A DNA stretch of 41,802 nucleotides from Clostridiales bacterium. GTDB lineage: Bacteria; Bacillota; Clostridia; Saccharofermentanales; Saccharofermentanaceae. Below the pieces are notes generated by a model that worked only from the letters and a program-made list of their open reading frames with translations, had not been told where the DNA came from and did not search any database. The stretch is from assembly GCA_017615755.1 (NCBI GenBank), contig JAFZZM010000062.1:1-41802 (forward strand), in the 5' to 3' direction. This document shows positions 9,006-19,740 of this stretch, piece by piece. A program made the translations under genes and the position numbers. Each line of letters begins with the position of its first letter. The first letter of the stretch is position 1.

Positions 9006-11750
9006 ATGCCGGAACCGAATAGAGGGGTACGATTCAATACTCGACCTTGGGTGTCCTTTTTCGCCACCACGCTGTTTCTTGTTGCAATATTCTTTTATTT
9101 CGGTGTTTTCCCTTTCGGGTCGAAAGATATCCTGAGTTCTGAGGTGGGCGGACAGTTCCTGCCGTTTCTGGCTGCATTGAAGAATCAGCTTCTTCAGGGA
9201 AAGTCCCTGACATATTCTTTTCAAACCGGTATGGGAAAGAACTTCACCGGTGTTTTTGCCTACTACCTTTCCAGTCCGCTGAATCTTCCGGCTGTTCTTT
9301 TGCCGATGAAATACCTGAGCGAAGCCGTCATGTTTCTTCTGATCCTGAAACTCTCGCTGGCCGGCGCTTTTATGACATGGCTTCTGGATACACGTTTTTC
9401 CGACAAGACGAAGATGAGCATTCTTTTCGGAGCGATGTACGGCCTTTGCTCGTTCTCTCTGGCGTTTATGGTCCACATCATGTGGCTCGACGGGTTTGCG
9501 ATGCTTCCTCTCATTATCCTTATGCTCGAACGGTTCAGAAAAGATCCGTCCCGCTGGTGGACAGTTTTGCTCGTGATGTTCCTGCTTTTTGCTTCCGGCT
9601 ACTACATGGGATTCATCGTCGGGATCTTCGCCCTGGCCTATCTTGTGGCACTGCTGGACTACGAAGGCGCCTTCGAACCGAAAAGAACTCCCTCCGGTGA
9701 GACACTGACCGGCCTTTTCCTCCTTGCAATGCTGGTTGCGGCGATGCTCTGCGCGGCCGTCTGGATTCCGGCAGGCATGGACATTTTCAAAAACCGCGAT
9801 TTTTCACAGCCCGAGGTACCCGATGTCCAGCCGGCATTCTCCCTGCAAGCATTTTTGTCGCAGCTCCTTCTGAGCCGGGTGGCAGAAGACGGCAAAAACC
9901 TTCCGTTTGTAGCCACGAATCTGCTGGTGGTATCCCTCGTGGTACTGTTCTACCGAAATCGCGAGATCTCTGTCCGCGTGAAAAAATGGACGGCTGTCAT
10001 TCTTGGTGTGGGGCTGCTTTCTTTCATGCTGGCACCGCTCAACATATTCTGGCATGTCTTCGAAGAGCCGGCACGCTTTCTGTACCGGAACTCTTTCCTG
10101 TATATATTCGGACTGATCCTTATGGCATTTTATTCCTATCTGCATCGGCGGGCACTTTCGTCACGGGACTTCCTGTTTACCGGTGGAGTTCTTTTCGCGA
10201 TGCTGGCTTTGATCGAGATCCCGGGAAATGCGGGTGGATATTTCTTCCCCCATATGTTTTTCCTGGCTGCGATCCTTTTCTGTCTGTGGACAGGTGCGGT
10301 CAGGCACCATTACGCGATCCTTTCCTCGATCTCGCGCGTGAGCGGGATCGTTCTGGCCGCGATCCTCGTGGTAGAGATCATCACGCTTGATCCGCAAGGC
10401 CAGCTTCGGGACATGACAAAGTGGTCGATGGATCATCAGGCGTTTGTCTCGTCGCTCGAAGAGTACCGTGCACTGACGGAACAGATCGACGAGAGCTCCC
10501 GCTTCCGTGTCGAAAAGGACGGGCAGGGCGGTCCGGAGCCTTCGCTGCTTAATGCGTACGGGCAGGTGAGCGGAATCAGCTCGGATCTGCAGATGGCAAA
10601 CAAAACGCAGAACCGTTTCCTCAAGCAGCTGGGATACCGTCTGAACAACAACTATATGCGTGCCACACACGATTTTTGTATCCTGCCTTCTGATTCCATC
10701 CTGGGCATCCGGTACATCATTTCCGAAAGAGGGGAAATGACGGGACTTCAGAAGAAGGCAAGCGAAGGGTCCCTGACACTTCTTGAAAACCCGTACTCGG
10801 CAGTACCGGCGGTCCTGGCCGAAGAAGACGCAGGTGCTTTTGGATTCTATGCTTTGGAAGAAGAAACGGAGGACAAAGACTATTTCGCGTTCCAGGAGAA
10901 GTGGTTCTCGTCCCTTTCCGGACAGGATGCTTCCGGGCTGTACCGCGATTGCGATGTATGCTGGGAAACGATTAACGGAGAAGAGGCGCCCGTTACTTAC
11001 ACGGAACTGAAGAAGAGCTGGAAAAACATAGAGGAGAAAGTCCCGGACAGCCTGAACCTCGAAGATCCGGAGGCCGATTTCAAGGTGGTACGAAGCTATC
11101 TTCGTGCCAACGCTGCATCGCCGATGTCGATCCGCACCACCATCGTTGCGGATTCTACGGATATGCTTTACCTCTCCGTACCTTTCATGATGGAGAGTTA
11201 CCCGTTCTCGGTGTACTGCAACGGTCAGAAGGTATTTGAAGAAACATCCGATTCGGATTATTCGGTACTGGTCAACCTCGGAAATTTCAGTGTTGGCGAG
11301 GAGGTCCTGATCGAGGTCAGGACGGAAGAGGAGGTCTTCCCTTGCTTTGATTTGAAACTTGCTTATGTGGACACAGCGGTGCTCGATGCGCAGATGAAGA
11401 TCCTCAAAGACGGTATTTCCGATGCGCGCATAGAAAACGGCGAGGTTGCTTTTACCGCCGAAGCAGATTCGAGAAGACTTGTAGTTACCTCCATTCCGTA
11501 CGAAAAGGGCTGGCGGGTGACCATCGATGGTACACCTTGTGATGTACTCTGTTACCAGGAGGCGTTTGTCAGTTTCTTCATGGACGCCGGGAATCATCAG
11601 GTCAAGATGGAATTCTCACTCCCAGGAGGGTCAATTGGTGTTATAATCAGTGCGGTGGGTTTATTATCAGGAACCGCATTCGCGATTCTTTTGAAGCGTA
11701 GATATTCTTCTTCAGGGTCGGATAAAAAAGTGACAGGAGACACGAAATGA
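9006..11750 (+). CDS. YfhO family integral membrane protein (GT-C-like), copy 1
   Basis: The 914-residue protein has a multi-span membrane half (about residues 15-480, roughly 12 segments), then a large soluble domain, and a final span (about 875-898) with a basic tail. Family-typical segments near the N-terminus are SSEVGGQFLPFLAALKNQLLQGKSL, the FAYYLSSPLNL motif and FMVHIMWLDGFAMLPL. In Bacillus and Listeria, YfhO-like proteins act outside the membrane as GT-C glycosyltransferases that take sugar from an undecaprenyl-phosphate carrier made by a CsbB-type GT2 and decorate lipoteichoic acid. A divergent GT2 gene of that kind is adjacent. The start follows GGTGAGGT, and the stop overlaps copy 2 by four bases. 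Confidence 0.88.
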   Translation: MPEPNRGVRFNTRPWVSFFATTLFLVAIFFYFGVFPFGSKDILSSEVGGQFLPFLAALKNQLLQGKSLTYSFQTGMGKNFTGVFAYYLSSPLNLPAVLLPMKYLSEAVMFLLILKLSLAGAFMTWLLDTRFSDKTKMSILFGAMYGLCSFSLAFMVHIMWLDGFAMLPLIILMLERFRKDPSRWWTVLLVMFLLFASGYYMGFIVGIFALAYLVALLDYEGAFEPKRTPSGETLTGLFLLAMLVAAMLCAAVWIPAGMDIFKNRDFSQPEVPDVQPAFSLQAFLSQLLLSRVAEDGKNLPFVATNLLVVSLVVLFYRNREISVRVKKWTAVILGVGLLSFMLAPLNIFWHVFEEPARFLYRNSFLYIFGLILMAFYSYLHRRALSSRDFLFTGGVLFAMLALIEIPGNAGGYFFPHMFFLAAILFCLWTGAVRHHYAILSSISRVSGIVLAAILVVEIITLDPQGQLRDMTKWSMDHQAFVSSLEEYRALTEQIDESSRFRVEKDGQGGPEPSLLNAYGQVSGISSDLQMANKTQNRFLKQLGYRLNNNYMRATHDFCILPSDSILGIRYIISERGEMTGLQKKASEGSLTLLENPYSAVPAVLAEEDAGAFGFYALEEETEDKDYFAFQEKWFSSLSGQDASGLYRDCDVCWETINGEEAPVTYTELKKSWKNIEEKVPDSLNLEDPEADFKVVRSYLRANAASPMSIRTTIVADSTDMLYLSVPFMMESYPFSVYCNGQKVFEETSDSDYSVLVNLGNFSVGEEVLIEVRTEEEVFPCFDLKLAYVDTAVLDAQMKILKDGISDARIENGEVAFTAEADSRRLVVTSIPYEKGWRVTIDGTPCDVLCYQEAFVSFFMDAGNHQVKMEFSLPGGSIGVIISAVGLLSGTAFAILLKRRYSSSGSDKKVTGDTK

Positions 11751-14527
11751 TTGAGAAAACATCATTGGAATCAGCAAGGAAGAGGAATATTGATCTACGT
11801 CCTCTGTTCGCGTTCTTCGCCACGCTGTTTTCCATGTTCGCAATATTCGCGATCAGCGAGATTACGCCATTCGGCCAGAGAAATATTCTGACGTCGGATC
11901 TGGGTGCACAGTACGGCCCGTATCTTATCGGATACAAGAACGCGCTTCTGAGCGGGGAATCGATGCTTTATTCCCAGGCTCTGGGATTGGGACAGAATAC
12001 CTTAGGTATGTTTGCCTACTATCTTTCCAGCCCGCTCAGTTTCCTCGTATTCCTTTTCCCGAAGGCACGCCTTCAGGAAGCCATCACGATCCTGATCAGC
12101 GTCAAGCTGGCTTTCGCCGGTGCTTTCATGACCTGGCTTCTGGACAGAAAGTTCAAGTCCAAGGACAGAATGACAGTGCTTTTCGGAATGATGTATCCGC
12201 TTTGCTCGTTCACCATCATCTTCATGTTCAACATCATGTGGCTGGACGGCATCGCACTTCTCCCTCTGGTGATCATGCTGACAGAGAAGATCATCGAAGA
12301 TCGTAAGGCATGGGTAAAGCTGACGCTTGTTTTGTTTGTATTGTTTGTTTCCGGCTACTATATGGCTTATATGGTCGGTGTATTCTCATTCATCTACCTT
12401 CTCGCCTATATGGGCTACGAGGGTGCTTTTGCCAAGGGTAAGGGAAAAGAAACCGCGAAGAAGATCGGCCGTTTCATTTCGACTGCTGTTGTAGCGGGCA
12501 TGATGAGCGCCTGCATCCTGATCCCGGCCGGACTCGATACACTGGGAAACGGTGACTATACTCAGGCTGACAAGCTATCGATGGATCCGAACTTCAAACT
12601 GATCTCGATTGCTGATCAGCTCCTGGATACAGGTGTAAACGATCTGTCGAAAAACCTGCCGTTCATATTCGGCGGTCTGGCAGTGCTTTTCCTTTGCATC
12701 CTGTTCTTCCTGAACCGTTCGATCAGTAAGAGACTCAGAACAGGCGTGGCATTCGCTCTGGGATTCGGTATCTTCTGCTTCCAGTTCCCGCTCCTTGACA
12801 TCGCCTGGCACCTCTTTGACACACCGAACTGGTTCCACTTCCGTTATTCGTATGTGTTCTCATTTGTCATGATCCTCGTTGCTTTCTACTCCTATCTGCA
12901 CATGAAGGCAGTCGAGAAGAAGTACTTCTTTATCGCATGGGGAGTGATCTGTGGTATCGCCTGCATTTCCCAAAGTTTCGGTCAGATGGAAAAAGAGAAC
13001 AGTACCTTCTTTGCCACGCTGGCGATCTCATTCCTGATCTGTGTGCTCTTCTACGGAAAGACACTTGAGAAGTGGCCGGAGGTGATCTATAACCTGAAAA
13101 AGATCGGCACGCTGCTTCTGGTAGTGGTCATCCTGATCGAGATCGTGGTATTTAATCCGCGTAACTATATGCCGGATGTTTTCGGCGGATCGAAGGATCA
13201 GCCGCAGTATGTGGAAATGATCGAGAATCTTTCCGAACTGGCCAAAGTGGAAGAGAAGGGTGAGTGGTACCGTTCTGAGATCCACAAGCCATGGCATACG
13301 TTTATCAGCGGTAACACGCTGGCCTTCTATACGGACACACACGGAATCAGTATCTTTGCTTCCATGGCCAACAAGAAGACCAACCATTTCCTCAAACAGC
13401 TGGGTTATGAGTCTAACTACAATTACTTCAGCATTGAACATGAGTACGCGCTCCTGCCGGTAGACACGATCCTGGGTATCCGCTATGTGATCACCACCGA
13501 CCATGACCTGACCGAGATGCAGTACAAGGCCAATAAGGGTGAGTACTATCTGTACGAGAACCGTGACGCGATGCCGATCGCCTTCCTGGCTGCAGCAGAC
13601 GCCTACAATTTCGATGGCAATGCACTTGAGAAAGATGATCACAAGAAGGATTACTTCGCATTCCAGGAAAACTGGATCACTTCACTTTCCAAGGTGGATG
13701 CATCCGATATCTATGATACGTTTAACGCCGAGTGGACAGTTCTGAACGGCCAGGCAACGGATATTAAGCCAAGTGAAAACATCACGGCCGGCGATTTTGT
13801 CGTGAACTCTCTCAACCACGAAAACAAGAATACAGATTCAAAAGATCTGAAATACTATCTGCGCAATAACACGAAGAGCCCGATGGTACTTCGTACCGAG
13901 ATCGAGGTCGAGAGTTCGAAGCCTCTGTATTTCGTCGTTCCGTACCTCTGCATGCAGTGTGTCAGCAGCATCTATGTGAACGATGAGAAGATCGAGCTGA
14001 ATTCTTCCGCATCTTTCTACAGCCAGATCGTCAATCTGGGTTCATACCACGAAGGTGAGAAGATCCGCGTGGATATCCGCATCTCTCAGGATATCTTCGC
14101 ATCCTTTGATCCGATCTTCGCATACTGCAACACCGAGAACATGGCAAAGCAGACCGAAGCCCTCCGTCAGGGACTTCTGGGAACTGAGGTCAAGAACGGC
14201 CATGTGGTGATCAATACGACTTCCGAAGAAGAGAAGATGCTCTTTACATCCATCCCGTTTGAGAAGGGCTGGACCGCGAAGGTGGACGGACAGAAGACGG
14301 AGATCGTCTCCTACCAGGATGCCTTCATCAGCATCCCGCTTTCTGCCGGAACCCATACGATCGAACTTTCCTTTACCCCTCCGGGATGGCACGCTGGTCT
14401 TCTTGCCAGCGGTGTCGGCATCGTGGCATTTATCGTGCTCGCATTCGTAATGGGAAAGAACAAGGAAAAAGTTGCGGTCAAGACAGAAGAGAAGACAGAC
14501 AGTAATACTGAAAGCATAGAGAAATAA
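11747..14527 (+). CDS. YfhO family integral membrane protein (GT-C-like), copy 2
   Basis: The 926-residue protein is a paralogue of the gene before it and aligns along its whole length: SDLGAQYGPYLIGYKNALLSGESM, FAYYLSSPLSF, FMTWLLDRKF and FMFNIMWLDGIALLPL near the N-terminus, and KKTNHFLKQLGYESNYNY, LLPVDTILGIRYVI and SIPFEKGWTAKVDG in the soluble half. It has about 12 membrane spans followed by an extracellular domain and a last span near 887-907. It starts inside the previous stop (ATGA), so the two are translationally coupled. Two copies suggest either two acceptor or sugar specificities or a heteromeric enzyme. That is inference. Confidence 0.88.
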   Translation: MIEKTSLESARKRNIDLRPLFAFFATLFSMFAIFAISEITPFGQRNILTSDLGAQYGPYLIGYKNALLSGESMLYSQALGLGQNTLGMFAYYLSSPLSFLVFLFPKARLQEAITILISVKLAFAGAFMTWLLDRKFKSKDRMTVLFGMMYPLCSFTIIFMFNIMWLDGIALLPLVIMLTEKIIEDRKAWVKLTLVLFVLFVSGYYMAYMVGVFSFIYLLAYMGYEGAFAKGKGKETAKKIGRFISTAVVAGMMSACILIPAGLDTLGNGDYTQADKLSMDPNFKLISIADQLLDTGVNDLSKNLPFIFGGLAVLFLCILFFLNRSISKRLRTGVAFALGFGIFCFQFPLLDIAWHLFDTPNWFHFRYSYVFSFVMILVAFYSYLHMKAVEKKYFFIAWGVICGIACISQSFGQMEKENSTFFATLAISFLICVLFYGKTLEKWPEVIYNLKKIGTLLLVVVILIEIVVFNPRNYMPDVFGGSKDQPQYVEMIENLSELAKVEEKGEWYRSEIHKPWHTFISGNTLAFYTDTHGISIFASMANKKTNHFLKQLGYESNYNYFSIEHEYALLPVDTILGIRYVITTDHDLTEMQYKANKGEYYLYENRDAMPIAFLAAADAYNFDGNALEKDDHKKDYFAFQENWITSLSKVDASDIYDTFNAEWTVLNGQATDIKPSENITAGDFVVNSLNHENKNTDSKDLKYYLRNNTKSPMVLRTEIEVESSKPLYFVVPYLCMQCVSSIYVNDEKIELNSSASFYSQIVNLGSYHEGEKIRVDIRISQDIFASFDPIFAYCNTENMAKQTEALRQGLLGTEVKNGHVVINTTSEEEKMLFTSIPFEKGWTAKVDGQKTEIVSYQDAFISIPLSAGTHTIELSFTPPGWHAGLLASGVGIVAFIVLAFVMGKNKEKVAVKTEEKTDSNTESIEK

Positions 14528-14543
14528 TGAGGAGGTATGAACT

Positions 14544-16328
14544 ATGAATATTCAGGAATTGTATCAGCTTTGGAGCCGGGATCCGTATTTTAACGAGGAG
14601 ACCCGCGCAGAGCTTCTTGCCATTAAAGACGATGCGAAAGAAATCGAAGAGCGTTTCTATCGCGATCTGGAATTCGGTACCGGCGGACTCCGTGGTATCC
14701 TTGGTGCGGGCACAAACCGCATGAACCTCTATACTGTTTCAAAAGCATCTGCCGGCCTTGGCAAATTCATCCAGAGTGAGGGTGAAGAAGCCGTAAAGCG
14801 TGGTGTAGTCGTTTCCTACGATTCCCGTCGCTGCTCTCCGGAATTTGCCGAGATCACCGCTCGTACACTGACTTCCATGGGCATCCGTGTATATCTTTCC
14901 GATGAACTTCGTCCGGTACCGATGCTTTCCTATTCGGTCCGTTACCATAAGGCATATGCCGGTGTCATGATCACCGCCAGCCACAACCCGGCCAAGTATA
15001 ACGGTTACAAGGTATACGGTGAAGACGGCGGACAGGTACCGCCGGAGGCTGCTTCCAAGATCCTTGGATTCATCGAAGGCTTCGAAGATATCAGAACGAT
15101 CCGCCCGGATTCCCTCGACGAGGCAAAGAACAAGGGCCTTCTTACATTCTGGGGCGCCGAAGTGGATGAAGCATACACCAATATGCTCGACACACTCGTT
15201 ATCGACCGTCAGGCGATCCTCAACCAGAAAGATATGTCCATCGTATACACACCTCTCCACGGTTCCGGAAACAAGCCGGTACGCCGCATCCTGAAAAAGG
15301 TCGGTTTTGAGAACGTACACGTTGTTGCTGAGCAGGAGCTTCCGAACGGTGACTTCCCGACAGTAGAAACACCGAACCCGGAGAATCCGTCTGCACTCTC
15401 CATGGCCATCGAACTTGCCAAGAAGGTCGGCGCGGAAATGGTCATCGGTACTGACCCGGATAGTGACCGTATCGGTGTAGCCGTACGTTCCGTCCAGGAT
15501 GGACAGGAAGTATTCGTTCCGTTCACAGGTAACCAGATCGGTCTGATGCTCCTCGACTATATCCTCGATTCCAAGAAATCCGCAGGCACACTCGAGGCCA
15601 ATCCTTTTGCCGTAACCACTATCGTGTCCAGCAAACTGGCCGGTGCGATCTGCAAATACTACGGCGTAGAGCTCCAGGAAGTTCTCACGGGCTTCAAGTT
15701 CATCGGTGAAAGAATCAAGATCGATGACGAGTTCGGTAACAAGCACTTCCAGTTCGGCTTCGAAGAGAGCTACGGCTATCTGTCAGGTGTAAACGTACGT
15801 GACAAGGACGCAGTCGTTGCTGCCATGCTCATCGCAGGCATGCAGGCTCAGAGCAAGGAGAGAGGCGAATCTCTCCTGGATCGTCTCGAGAGCATCTACA
15901 AGAGATTCGGATACGGCTTTGAAGAAGCAGTTTCCTTCACTCTGGAAGGCAAGGAAGGCGTAGAGAAGATCTCCGGCGCCATGAAGTCCCTGCGTGCAGA
16001 GCTCGAAGGTGCAGCCAACAAGGAAGAAGCACAGAAGCTTCTCGGTGGTGTGCCGATCGTAGCCGTTCGTGACTACCAGACATCCAAGCGCTATGTCTTC
16101 ACAGACAGCGGCATCGAAGTCGAGCCGATCGATCTTCCGGTATCGAACGTTCTGCTCTACGAGCTGGGCGGTGACAAGGGTCTGGACTGGGCATGTGCAC
16201 GTCCGTCCGGCACAGAGCCGAAGCTGAAGATCTACTTCGGTATCTATGCGACGACCAAGGAAGATTCTCAGGCACGTCTTGCCGAGACAAAGAAAATGGT
16301 TTCCTCTTACGTACAGTCCAAGCTGTAA
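14544..16328 (+). CDS. pgcA: Alpha-phosphoglucomutase / phosphomannomutase, PgcA type
   Basis: The 594-residue alpha-D-phosphohexomutase has all four signatures: FGTGGLRGILGAGTNRMN near residues 44-61, the phosphoserine loop TASHNPAKYNGYKVY (Ser146), the metal loop GTDPDSDRIGVAV, the sugar-binding GFEESYGYL and the phosphate-binding RPSGTEPKLKIY. It interconverts glucose 6-phosphate and glucose 1-phosphate, and many members also act on mannose. It follows GAGGAGGT, 16 bases after yfhO copy 2, so it sits in that operon and probably supplies activated sugar. The nearby GDP-mannose genes have no separate phosphomannomutase, so a double role is plausible. Confidence 0.93.
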   Translation: MNIQELYQLWSRDPYFNEETRAELLAIKDDAKEIEERFYRDLEFGTGGLRGILGAGTNRMNLYTVSKASAGLGKFIQSEGEEAVKRGVVVSYDSRRCSPEFAEITARTLTSMGIRVYLSDELRPVPMLSYSVRYHKAYAGVMITASHNPAKYNGYKVYGEDGGQVPPEAASKILGFIEGFEDIRTIRPDSLDEAKNKGLLTFWGAEVDEAYTNMLDTLVIDRQAILNQKDMSIVYTPLHGSGNKPVRRILKKVGFENVHVVAEQELPNGDFPTVETPNPENPSALSMAIELAKKVGAEMVIGTDPDSDRIGVAVRSVQDGQEVFVPFTGNQIGLMLLDYILDSKKSAGTLEANPFAVTTIVSSKLAGAICKYYGVELQEVLTGFKFIGERIKIDDEFGNKHFQFGFEESYGYLSGVNVRDKDAVVAAMLIAGMQAQSKERGESLLDRLESIYKRFGYGFEEAVSFTLEGKEGVEKISGAMKSLRAELEGAANKEEAQKLLGGVPIVAVRDYQTSKRYVFTDSGIEVEPIDLPVSNVLLYELGGDKGLDWACARPSGTEPKLKIYFGIYATTKEDSQARLAETKKMVSSYVQSKL

Positions 16329-16346
16329 TAGAAAAGAGAGAAGGCA

Positions 16347-16928
16347 ATGGAGTATTGTTGGAAAATCAACGGGGAAGAGCTCTGGTTTCAAACAGAGCCT
16401 TCCCTTTTTTCGCCAAAAGGACCCGACGCGGGTACTCTTGCCATGCTTTCCCATGTGGAGCTGAAGGGTAACGAGCGCGTTCTGGATCTGGGATGCGGTG
16501 CAGGTATCGTAGGAGTATGGGCAGCCAGGAAGGTGGGCGGAGAGAATGTGGTCATGACCGATATCGATCCGCTGGCCGTGGAAATGAGTAAGAAGAACCT
16601 GGAAAGAAACGGGATCACGGGGGCGACGGTCGTATGTGGTCCGGACCTGTCGGCGGTCCCCGGAAAAGACTACGATCTGATCTTGTCGAATCCTCCTTAC
16701 CACACAGACTTCAAAGTGGCAAAAGCATTCATCGAAAAAGGCTTTAACAGGCTGAAAACAGGCGGGAGCATGGTACTTGTCACAAAACGGAGAGAGTGGT
16801 ATAAAATGAAGATGATAGCTATCTTCGGAGGAGTCCGGATCTATGAAACCGACGGTTATTTAGTATTCGTATCCGAGAAGAAAAGTGAAGATTTTGCGAA
16901 GAAAATGCGAAGAAAGTTTGAAAAATAG
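16347..16928 (+). CDS. Class I SAM-dependent methyltransferase, RsmC-like small form
   Basis: The 193-residue single-domain Rossmann methyltransferase has motif I VLDLGCGAGIVGV, the acidic motif TDIDPLAVEMSKKNL and the catalytic LSNPPYHTDF. NPPY is typical of N-methyltransferases acting on bases. The whole resembles the C-terminal catalytic half of RsmC, which modifies guanosine in 16S rRNA, and matches short Firmicutes homologues such as YbxB. It follows AGAGAAGG, 18 bases after pgcA. The start PSLFSPKGPDAGT is also typical of these proteins. The rRNA target is by family analogy only. Confidence 0.85.
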   Translation: MEYCWKINGEELWFQTEPSLFSPKGPDAGTLAMLSHVELKGNERVLDLGCGAGIVGVWAARKVGGENVVMTDIDPLAVEMSKKNLERNGITGATVVCGPDLSAVPGKDYDLILSNPPYHTDFKVAKAFIEKGFNRLKTGGSMVLVTKRREWYKMKMIAIFGGVRIYETDGYLVFVSEKKSEDFAKKMRRKFEK

Positions 16929-16996
16929 TACGATTTATCCACAAAATTGTCGATTTTGACTAGGGTTTTGGGGTTTAAATGTCGCTGAAATGCGAG

Positions 16997-17002
16997 TATA
17001 CT
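16997..17002 (+). promoter_or_regulatory. Possible -10 element upstream of the 118-residue gene
   Basis: TATACT lies 31 bases upstream of the next start. No good -35 hexamer is seen 16-18 bases before it. TTGACT, further upstream at about 16956, is too far away to pair with it. Confidence 0.3.
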
Positions 17003-17032
17003 CTGCTTACCAAGTAAAAAGGGGGCATGTGG

Positions 17033-17389
17033 ATGACTGCCAATGAATGTTTAATTAAATTCAACTCCATTAAAGAATGTCTGTCCGATGTTCTTTGGAT
17101 GTACTTCGAGATCCAGTCTGCTGATTGCGAGCAGGTCGTTCTCGTCGGAAAGCCGGATGAATTTGCAGAACCAACATTGGAAATTGTATTTATGCAGCCG
17201 TTTATGGTTTCTTGTCCGATGCGCTTTACCTACGAAGGTGGGGACTTTATCGGTCTGGCTCCTCAGGAGGAGTTCTACCAGATGAACGAGAGATACCATA
17301 TTGGTCAGGGATACCACATCTTCAAGATCAAGGTTGAAAACAGACGTTTCTTCATTATCGCGAAATCGATGCACGTATCGATTAAGTAA
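17033..17389 (+). CDS. Hypothetical protein, 118 residues
   Basis: I do not recognise this family. The protein is soluble, slightly acidic and rich in aromatic residues, with no signal peptide or membrane span. It begins MTANECLIKFNSIKECL and has mixed alpha/beta character, including a run of beta-like segments (EQVVLVGKP, EIVFMQPF, HIFKIKVENRRFFIIAKS). The ATG at 17033 is preferred over the one two codons earlier because the GGGGG ribosome binding site (17021-17025) is only one base from the earlier ATG but seven from this one. Strong codon usage and a clean ribosome binding site support a real gene. It precedes the polysaccharide cluster, but no link to it can be shown. Confidence 0.75.
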   Translation: MTANECLIKFNSIKECLSDVLWMYFEIQSADCEQVVLVGKPDEFAEPTLEIVFMQPFMVSCPMRFTYEGGDFIGLAPQEEFYQMNERYHIGQGYHIFKIKVENRRFFIIAKSMHVSIK

Positions 17390-17420
17390 GGAGTTAGCGG
17401 TAAGCGTCTGAATTTGGGGT

Positions 17421-18605
17421 ATGAATAAAATTGCATTTAATCTGCAGCCGTTGGCCAGTTCCAAGCTGACAGGCATAGGTACTTATGCCAGGGAAGTGGC
17501 GAGGCGTCTGGGTCCGAACCTGGAGAAGGGCGGATATGCAAGTGTTGAAGTCCATGTTTTTGATTTCCTGAAAAAAAACGGTGGTGTTGATTTTGTGCGT
17601 CAACACGCCGATAAACCTGTGGCAGATATGCCGTTTAAGCAGAGCTGGCTTATGCCTCTCGGTGCGTATATTCGCATGGGCAAACTCGGCTCGATCATTC
17701 CATACGAGAAACTTCTCCATACAGAAAATGACATCACGGTATTTTTCAATTACCTTGCGCCTATGGGCATCAAGGGCAAGACGATCATTACCGTGTACGA
17801 TATGGTGTGCCAGCGCTATCCGGAAACGATGGATAAGAAGAACAAGCGCCTGCTGACCAAGCATCTTCCCGAATCCTGCAAAAGAGCAGAAAAGATCATG
17901 ACCATCAGTGAATTCTCCAAAAGAGAGATCATGGAGTGTCTGAACGTGCCGGAAGAAAAGATCCATGTGGCGTACTGCGGAGTAAACCGCAAGGTATATT
18001 CGCCTTTCAAGGATAAGAAGCAGGCCGAAAATGCCATGGCCCGTATTGCCAAGAAGTGGAACATCAAGGAAGGATTCCTGCTTTATCTCGGCACGTTGGA
18101 GCCGAGAAAGAATGTCGGACTCCTGATCGATGCTTTTGAGACGATAAAAGAGAAACATCCAGAACTGAAACTGGTCATCGGAGGCGGCCTTGGCTGGAAC
18201 TACGAGCCGATCCTTCAGAAGATCGAGCAGTCGAAGTACGCGGAAGATATCGTTCGTACCGGATATCTTTCCGAATCCGACAAGATCGATCTGTACCGTT
18301 GCGCCAGCCTTTTCGTGTTCCCGTCCATGTACGAAGGATTCGGTCTTCCTGTTCTGGAGGCCATGGCCTGTGGGACGCTGGTTCTGACCTCGGATACGTC
18401 TTCGCTTCCGGAAGTAGTCGGCGATGCCGGATGGCTCGCAGATCCGAACGACGCGGGTGCTTTTGCAGAAAAGATAGAAGAGATCTTGTCCGGCAACTTC
18501 AATAGTAGCGAAATGCACGAGAAAATGGAGCTTCAGGTCAAGAAGTTTTCATGGAATCGCACGACCCTGGCATATGGTCAGGCAATATATGATGTGATAC
18601 AATAA
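17421..18605 (+). CDS. GT4 family glycosyltransferase
   Basis: The 394-residue GT-B fold protein has an N-terminal acceptor domain starting MNKIAFNLQPLASSKLTGIGTYAREV, with the Gly-rich loop of family 4 enzymes. Its C-terminal donor domain has LYLGTLEPRKNVGLLIDAF, the EGFGLPVLEAMACGT motif (with the conserved Glu pair) and LPEVVGDAGWL. Such enzymes use nucleotide sugars, often GDP-mannose or GDP-rhamnose, with retention of configuration. It lacks membrane spans. It lies just upstream of gmd, and the gmd promoter overlaps its last codons. The sugar and linkage cannot be assigned. Confidence 0.9.
   Translation: MNKIAFNLQPLASSKLTGIGTYAREVARRLGPNLEKGGYASVEVHVFDFLKKNGGVDFVRQHADKPVADMPFKQSWLMPLGAYIRMGKLGSIIPYEKLLHTENDITVFFNYLAPMGIKGKTIITVYDMVCQRYPETMDKKNKRLLTKHLPESCKRAEKIMTISEFSKREIMECLNVPEEKIHVAYCGVNRKVYSPFKDKKQAENAMARIAKKWNIKEGFLLYLGTLEPRKNVGLLIDAFETIKEKHPELKLVIGGGLGWNYEPILQKIEQSKYAEDIVRTGYLSESDKIDLYRCASLFVFPSMYEGFGLPVLEAMACGTLVLTSDTSSLPEVVGDAGWLADPNDAGAFAEKIEEILSGNFNSSEMHEKMELQVKKFSWNRTTLAYGQAIYDVIQ
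18576..18604 (+). promoter_or_regulatory. Promoter for gmd overlapping the end of the GT4 gene
   Basis: TGGTCA (18576-18581, 4 of 6 consensus) and TACAAT (18599-18604) have a 17-base spacer. The -10 is preceded by TG-A (extended -10). It lies 41 bases upstream of the gmd start. Confidence 0.5.
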
Positions 18606-18617
18606 ATCGATAATTGA

Positions 18618-19661
<1,044 letters not shown>

Positions 19662-19682
19662 GAAATAACGAAAAGTGCGGTG

Positions 19683-19719
19683 GCGGAAGAGTTTTCTTCC
19701 GCTTCTGTGCTTTCTTTTT
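19683..19719 (+). terminator. Hairpin between gmd and wzm, possible attenuator
   Basis: An 8-bp perfect stem (GCGGAAGA at 19683-19690, TCTTCCGC at 19695-19702) with a 4-base loop is followed, after a short gap, by a T-rich run (about 19710-19719). The gap between stem and T run makes it a weak terminator. Since wzm lies 21 bases after the T run with no room for a clear promoter, partial readthrough is more likely than a full stop. Confidence 0.5.
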
Positions 19720-19740
19720 GTATTTAGGAGATAGGAAGAC

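Noticed and set aside
10161..11597. Minus-strand open frame of 478 codons inside the first yfhO gene
   Set aside because: It is antisense to a conserved YfhO protein, with no recognisable domain or start signal.
16347..16928. Methyltransferase as a glycan-capping enzyme for the Wzt system
   Set aside because: The NPPY motif and RsmC-like start point to a nucleic acid base target, and the gene belongs to the preceding pgcA operon.
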